This document shows, in pieces, positions 58,140 through 64,000 of a DNA stretch of 64,000 nucleotides (the first letter of the stretch is position 1; the number at the start of each line of letters is the position of its first letter). Both the position numbers and the translations under genes were made by a program. The stretch comes from Marasmius tenuissimus (Eukaryota > Basidiomycota > Agaricomycetes > Agaricales > Marasmiaceae), in contig JAQOTA010000053.1 in the NCBI GenBank assembly GCA_029532415.1, positions 6,510,001-6,574,000 on the forward strand, given 5' to 3'. The notes under the pieces were generated by a model. That model saw only the letters and a program-made list of their open reading frames with translations, was not told where the DNA came from and made no database searches.

Positions 58140-59830
58140 TGAGATCCCCGAGACCACCCCAAATCCCTCTCTGCCCGGTAGCGCTACTAGCTTTCGATAG
58201 AGATAGCCGGGAGGCGGAGAAGAGCAGCGCATATATCCAAAAATCCTACCCCGTGACATTTGAAGGTGTTCCTAAATCGATAGTCTATGGTATCGTTACT
58301 AAAATGTCGCTCAGAGATGAGAAATGGCGATGGTGGGGAGATTTGAAACGATAAGCGGAGTCTTGAGAGGTCGGATGGGCGCATAAATGCTACGGTCCTT
58401 GGTCCTGATGCTCATTGCTGAGAAATGGCAATGATACTACTGCTAAATCGGTTAGCGACAGCACCCGGCGCTGAAAGCGCCAACTGAACCAAAGCCTAAT
58501 CATTCGAGGTTGACGTGGAAATTGAACTTTCACGAGTCAGCAGCGAATACGAATAAGGGAGGTAGTGTCATGAGCGATAAAGGGATACACACGACCGCAT
58601 GAAGCAATGGCGGAAATGTCGGTGGGCAGAGGGTCAGTCGATGTGGCGACATCGATAGGCTATGGGCGCCGAGACGAGGGGAAGAGATTGAACCTCCTCC
58701 GACGTCGCTATTGCATGCTGACACCCATTGCCCAATACGTCACGTACCACCAGGATGCGAGGAGTAGCAATAGAGGAAAAGCGGCAACAGTGGCTCAAAC
58801 CATGCGCTGGGAGCACACCGTAGTATACGAGTAGCATTAAACTGAGTATCTCTGAAAAGGCGAGTAATCGATGGTAGGAATTGAGTGGGGTGGGAAATTA
58901 GACATGTGGACTTGACTGCATTAATGATCCAATTCGTTCAACAAAGATAGAGGGACGAGAAGCACAACGGCGAGACGAAGTTGAGAGAGAAGGTGTGGGT
59001 CAGTTCGGGACTAGGGAGAACACCAAAGAGGGAAAAGGTGGGCATGAGCGTTCCTCGTCGGTGGATAACGAGTACCTGATGATGGGAGAGTCACTCATGC
59101 CAGTCTGAGATGGACTGACAAAGTGTTGGCGTTAGCGAAGGAGTGAGAGAGTCGGGGCTTCACTCACCCAGGCAACTTGGATCATCCATAGTAGTCTTGC
59201 CTCACATCGCTTCCGCTATCCTTATCATCAAAGGAGTCAATGGTGGGTAGTAGTGACTAGTCGCCGACACCAAGAGTGGTAAATGGTACATTTAGTTCGC
59301 CGATGAGGTTTGCAGTGATTATGGAGGGCAGCGGTTCTGTAGAGGTTGGGTGGCCTCGTGTAGCCATCTAAAGTTCCCATATTGAAAGCCAATGTTCTTC
59401 TACTTCCATAGCTGTTGCCGGGGAGCCTCAAAGACCGCTTACTATGGGAGGAGTGTTCGTAGTTGAGTGATCAGCTGAACGACGACGCGAGGTTCCTTTT
59501 GTCGAGGGGTGAGCTGCTAGAATGGAGATATGGAAAGGTAATAAGTGTTAGCCGAGGGTCCGCGGGAGAACATATGAAAGCGCACCAATATCCTGTTCAA
59601 AGTTCTGAGCTCGAAGAGCAGTCTATCTGACACGTGCACAGTGAAGCGCAACGACGAGAAACATTGCTGTGGTAAGGACGTTATAGAGTCAGGCTTAGCT
59701 AGGCGCATACTGAGTGGTTGTAATTGTACCTATGGCCAAGGTAGAATTCACCGACGTCGGGCAGCCCGTTTCAGTCTTCAGAGAGAAGTAGGAAGTGACC
59801 ATGGTGGTCAACAGCAAAGACGTCATAATG
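58140..59830 (-). pseudogene. Gene H, copy 2 (degenerate)
   Basis: Collinear with 13190-15128: AATGTCGCTCAGAGATGAGAAATGG (58305), GACGTCGCTATTGCATGC, GATGAGGTTTGCAGTGATTA, and the minus-strand peptides PSTKGTSRRRSADHST and MTSLLLTTM (start at 59826). A stop after YAPS and the failure of later exons to join suggest decay. The product is unknown. Confidence 0.45.
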
Positions 59831-59867
59831 ACGTAAATGACACGGCGGTTCCTTCGGAGCCCCAAAT

Positions 59868-60415
59868 CAAGGGGTGTCACCCGGGCATCTCGGTCATATG
59901 GGGTAGGGGGGGGAGGGGGGGTCCCCGAGCCCTTAAGGTCAAAAAGTGACCCCCCCTTGAGCAGACCTTGGGGGGTCTAGAGAGCCATTTCATAACATTT
60001 TGACATTCATTTGGAGTACTCAGAGGCTGGAGATTGAAGTAGATGGCCAGTAAGGCCAAAAATTAGATGTTTTTGTGCCAGAATCCAGTGTGAACTGTAC
60101 AAGTCACTGAACTTGGGAAGGTATGCCGGAGTCTAGAGTCCAGGTTTTGTACCTTCGTATCAGACATATGATTCCCTGAAGCAACCCACTTGAGTCCTAC
60201 TGTATTCAGAGGGTCTCAGTACTTTCTAAGTAACATTAACACCAACTCAGACTGGAAAATACACTGTCAGGACGTGTTCAATAGGTGAGATGGGCATGTG
60301 ACTGTGAGAAAGACCTTCCCAAAATGGTAGGGAGGAGGGGGGAGGGGGGGTCCTGAAGGGCCTTAAGTTCATATGGGAACATCATATATAAAAGTTTTTT
60401 TGGTGACACCCCTTG
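59868..60415. mobile_element. hAT-type MITE, 548 bp
   Basis: Perfect 14-base terminal inverted repeats CAAGGGGTGTCACC / GGTGACACCCCTTG. A perfect 8-base target duplication CCCCAAAT lies at 59860-59867 and 60416-60423, the size made by hAT transposases. Inside are two G-rich blocks with a shared core (GGTAGG..GGAGGGGGGGTCC near 59905 and 60330) and no coding region. Perfect ends and duplication imply recent insertion. Confidence 0.9.
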
Positions 60416-60423
60416 CCCCAAAT

Positions 60424-60740
60424 CGTCGGCTTGCTTCCCGACCCCATCATCTCCAACTCGCTTCGGGTATCCACGATCCGTTCAGTCTCTCCTTTCGCCC
60501 CAAGTGCACGGCTCACGACGAGAAGCATTGATGTTTTTAGAGGCCTAGGCATGGATGTCACAGTCCCTCAAGGTGGTTCCCGTGTTTCAACACACCGATC
60601 TCGCGCTTATAGTCAGAGATTTGATTTGGGATCAGCATTACAGAAACAGCTTTCCTGCATTGAACTCATGGGTTTGATTGTCCAGTGATCAGTCTTTGTC
60701 AGTCAGGACAACGATAAGCAAAAGTAAGACGGGTGATGAC
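60424..60740 (+). repeat. Block I, copy 2, with the empty site of solo LTR 1
   Basis: Begins GTCGGCTTGCTTCCCGAC at 60425-60442, the uninterrupted version of the LTR 1 target. 60490-60690 is collinear with 18830-19045. The 91-codon frame 60413-60688 crosses the MITE boundary and is not a gene. Confidence 0.6.
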
Positions 60741-60939
60741 TGGCTCGAAACATATCACTCATATAGTGTCGGGAAGGTCTGATTGGAAAAATATCCTTAC
60801 GTGGAGAGCATTGGGAAAGACCACTTCATGAAGTGAAAGTAACAAAGTGCCAAGAATGGGGAAATCTTGCTGTCAAAACGGGCAGAGCGACCATCCAACA
60901 TGCAGTGAATGGGTGCGTACAACAAGATTCTCATTTACG

Positions 60940-63900
60940 TTGTTCGCGTCGAATTACCAGCTGGGCCCAGATGTTGTCTTTTATGAGACTCAACAACGAT
61001 GGTAGGCACTGGCGACCCCCTCATGCGATAGCGGAGTTTTCAGCATTGAACGTGAAACAAGGCTTCAATTGTGCTGGGCAAGTTCCTGATTCTGACAACC
61101 CTGTAGACATTCTTTGCGCTCGCTCTTCCCCCTTGTGCCCACGAAGTCCTTGCTGTCAAGCTCCTCTTGAGATATTACGGTATGATTGAGGCACGCGAAG
61201 GTAGATTGTCTTCTCAATCGCCACCATGTCGACGTACAGCGAGACAACCGTTGAGCTACTTACACCGATATGGTCGACAGAGAAGTCGATTGGGAAAATT
61301 GCATCTATCGGTTGGCTGGTGTACGCATAATCATTGAATAGTCGGGCTACATAGCAATTCATTTGCTTCAATTAGTATATCAGTGGATATTACTGAGTTG
61401 AATCGCCTTATTTTCATTGTCAGACGAGTATTAGGAAGAACTCGTACTAACGGCTGCCTGTTCAGTGGCGGGTAAATAGAAAGAGAGCAGCAAAGTCTAT
61501 TGGGTAATGGTAGTCTCACTAGACTGCAGCCGTTGGGTAGTATTCCGTGACGAGCCCCCTTTAGTTCCCCCCCTAACGAGCCTTATTGATTGGACCCTAC
61601 CTCAGTTCCAAGTCTCGTAGCATTCAGCTACATAATTCGGTTGAGTTGACTTGCCAAGCTGCCCAGAGTGAGACCCGAGATCCACAGGTTCATTAAGCCG
61701 GAGCAAAGAAGTCCTCGTAAATGTTCTCCCGCCTAGACATCCTTAGCAATTCACCGATGTCCATGCTTCTAATATGTACTACGACAGCATTCTGATGGAG
61801 TAGCACTAGCTTGGCCAGACAGAGGCTCACCTGATCTATGTGCATAACAATTGGTTCAACCCGGCGATGGGCTCTGGGCGTTCAACACTCCGAGCGTTCC
61901 AGCTTACCGTGAAGGTGAGGTGAGTCAAACGGGTACTTCCTTTCCCGGGCTGAGAGTTAATGACATTGGGGATTCAATGGATGCCGAAAGCCTCATATAT
62001 ACAGAGGGCATCCGGACGCACCCGGCAATTTCCTTACCCCTCTCATTCTCATTACTCGATTACGAGTTCCAGATTCCACCAACACCTCTATAGTATAGTA
62101 TCGGTGATGCCAATGCTGCTCCCGCAAGTGCTACCAAGATACTCCTCTCCCAGGTTGTCGGCACATCTACATGGCGTTTGTGGTTGTCGACAAGCCACTC
62201 AAGTTGATCTCACCCCTCTTGGCGATTCCTTCATGATAACCACACATGTGTATATCAGCTTGAAGGGCCAAAGAAATGCACAACTTACCTAGTACGATGA
62301 AAATAGTCACTCCATCAACTCTTTGCAGAGAATCCTTTGTTTTCTACAATGGTTTTCTCTGTTTTAAGTCATCACTTCTTGCTGGGCACGTCTACACATT
62401 CGTGGTCTACTTTGTGGTTATGATATCCATCACGTTCCTATCCCTCCTGATATCAGAGAAACCCAAGTGGAAGAACAAGAACGAAGGCGCTCCGGCTGCC
62501 ATCCATGATATCCTTGTCCTGCGCTGGCGGCACGTTGTTCGTGGTCTTTCTGGTTGTGGACGAGCCACAAGTCGTTTCCCCCTCTCTTTTTCATAATTTG
62601 ATGCCATCCCGGCAGATCTCGGCAATCGCTCTCATTGTACGCTAACCATTCGCTTTCCGCCTTACTCCGTGGACATTGACCGCAGTTTCAACTTGATATC
62701 AGTACAGTATATGCAAATAAACATTCAATCTTTCCTTCTTTGAGTTTCCTTGTCCGTAAGCCAAGTTCTAGGCCAACTCACATCAACAACTTGCGAAATA
62801 ACCGTTTATGACCGTTTATGACCGGTACCGATCCACGAGCAGATTTCTACTGGTGTTTTCTGTACTCACATCTTTATTTACCGTAGAAACACTCTTTGTA
62901 GGATTCTAAAACAATTATATCACGTGAGGTGGGACACTGGAAGCTGGAAATGAATCAAATTTCCTGGCCGGTGAGCCTGCCACCCTGAGAGAACAGCTCA
63001 AGTACCAAGAACACCAGGAAAAGCCGCACTTTGCTGATGCAGAGCAATGTCCATGGAAGGTTAGTTCTCATTATCATGCCACCGGCAAAGTTCTCTCCAC
63101 TGGGTGAGAATTGTGAGTGCTAAGCCAGCAACAGAAACTTACAACATGGAGCAATGAAAAGATACTTGGGATAACTAAAGCTGAAGTCCACGCTTTTACG
63201 AAAGCGTGACCTCACTTGAAGTAAGTAGAATCACGCAAAGTACAAGTAGATCGCAGAAAGCGACGAGCTTCAACAATACATCATGAGCAACAATGGGCTT
63301 TCATTACTATCACACCTGCTCTGAATAGTTTATATTGCTTTAATTATTGGGCCACTGGAAGTACAATATTCTTTCACTGAGAGGGACGGGATTGAATTAG
63401 GGTCCGGACAATGCATTGGGCCCGGGGGAGCCAAGGCCTTAGCTCCCGGTGTACATTTTGAAGACAATCTTTGCCTTGAGTTGCTTGTAGTAGGCCATCG
63501 TGGGGATGAAATCTGACCACGCCTAAATAGGAGTTGCTTTGGTGATACTCGCCTCGCCACTTGACATAGGCACAATAAAGGTTCTGCTGGTTTCTGAAGA
63601 CATAACTCTTTGGAGCCACTGAAGCTACCACCATTTGAGGGATCTACATCTTGTTCTTCAGTAGTCCGCTGAGATCACATCCATTCATAGTTCTGTTGGA
63701 GATACTCATGCTTGACTTGACAGAGTGTCATTGTAACAAAACTCACAGAGGGTCAAACCAACTCCTTCTCACATTGACTCCGGCACTTCCAACTCCCCTA
63801 TTGGATTCTTTATGCTTGTCCTAATCATCCTCATGCTCTAGCGCCACTCGCCAAGTGCATAAGCTGGACTAGCGCAGTACGTACAGTGGGATTATAGTCA

Positions 63901-64000
63901 TGTTCCACACAGCGCCCAAAAATCCGTACAAGCCAATGATGTGATCTTGCTGATGTAGGACCCCCACGCCACAGTCTTGAAAACGCATAAATACTGACCA
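60940..64000 (+). repeat. Segmental duplication, copy 2 (runs off the right edge)
   Basis: Collinear with 53950-56243 but longer by about 0.8 kb, mostly between 62040 and 63060, where a CGTGGTC/GTTGTGGACAAGCCACAAG-type piece is repeated twice. The window ends at ATAAATACTGACCA, the promoter region of the secreted-protein gene in copy 1, so a third secreted-protein gene may start about 145 bases beyond the edge. Confidence 0.7.

Noticed and set aside
60413..60688. 91-codon frame MPQIVGLLPD..
   Set aside because: It begins inside the MITE terminal repeat and runs across the insertion boundary, so it cannot be an ancestral gene.

Overview
This window looks like an accessory, repeat-rich stretch of a filamentous basidiomycete genome (an Agaricomycete; gene style and protein families suggest something Rhizoctonia/Ceratobasidium-like, which is an inference). 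The reasons are short 48-70 base GT..AG introns with CTGAC/CTGAT branch sites, proteins typical of mushrooms (a DUF6533 membrane protein, another multi-pass membrane family, small secreted cysteine proteins), and Ty3, DIRS-like and solo-LTR elements. I saw no bacterial-type operon, rRNA, convincing tRNA or CRISPR.

Layout. 317-2697 is an apparently intact five-exon gene of a mushroom-restricted family of unknown function. 3006-4896 is the 3' part of a second unknown family, here called family B (N-terminal Gly-Ala/Gly-Asn motif, kinase-hinge-like middle, 'LFVPPLH' domain). Decayed copies of B lie at 9238-10140, 11147-12070 and 34011-35520, and the best full-length copy is at 42308-51178. 6320-6709 and 56388-56777 are two-exon paralogues for 109-residue secreted proteins with identical intron position and length. 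13190-19160 and 58140-60740 are two diverged copies of one block (H then I). Copy 1 carries a solo LTR plus about 3.1 kb of extra DNA containing an intact orphan gene (17388-18082); copy 2 carries a 548-bp hAT-type MITE. 20620-28160 is a nested transposon area: a degenerate hAT-like repeat, a DIRS-like element (gag, RT, RNase H, tyrosine recombinase) broken by a solo LTR, and two more solo LTRs. 28584-30168 (minus, 13 exons) is a DUF6533 membrane protein. 38617-40213 (10 exons) is another multi-pass membrane protein. 44482-51138 is a nearly complete Ty3/gypsy element sitting inside the last coding exon of the best family B copy. 53950-56243 and 60940-64000 are a segmental duplication. The second copy runs off the window just where a third secreted-protein gene would begin.

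How it fits together. Few genes here look functional: the unknown gene at the left end, the two secreted proteins, the orphan gene and the two membrane proteins. The rest is duplicated and decaying family B, H and I material and transposons. Target-site duplications, an empty site in a paralogous block and nested insertions give a partial history of events. The coding models were built by hand from splice signals and frame. Those whose spliced length is a multiple of three with conserved family motifs across every junction (28584-30168, 38617-40213, both secreted proteins, 317-2697) are the most reliable.
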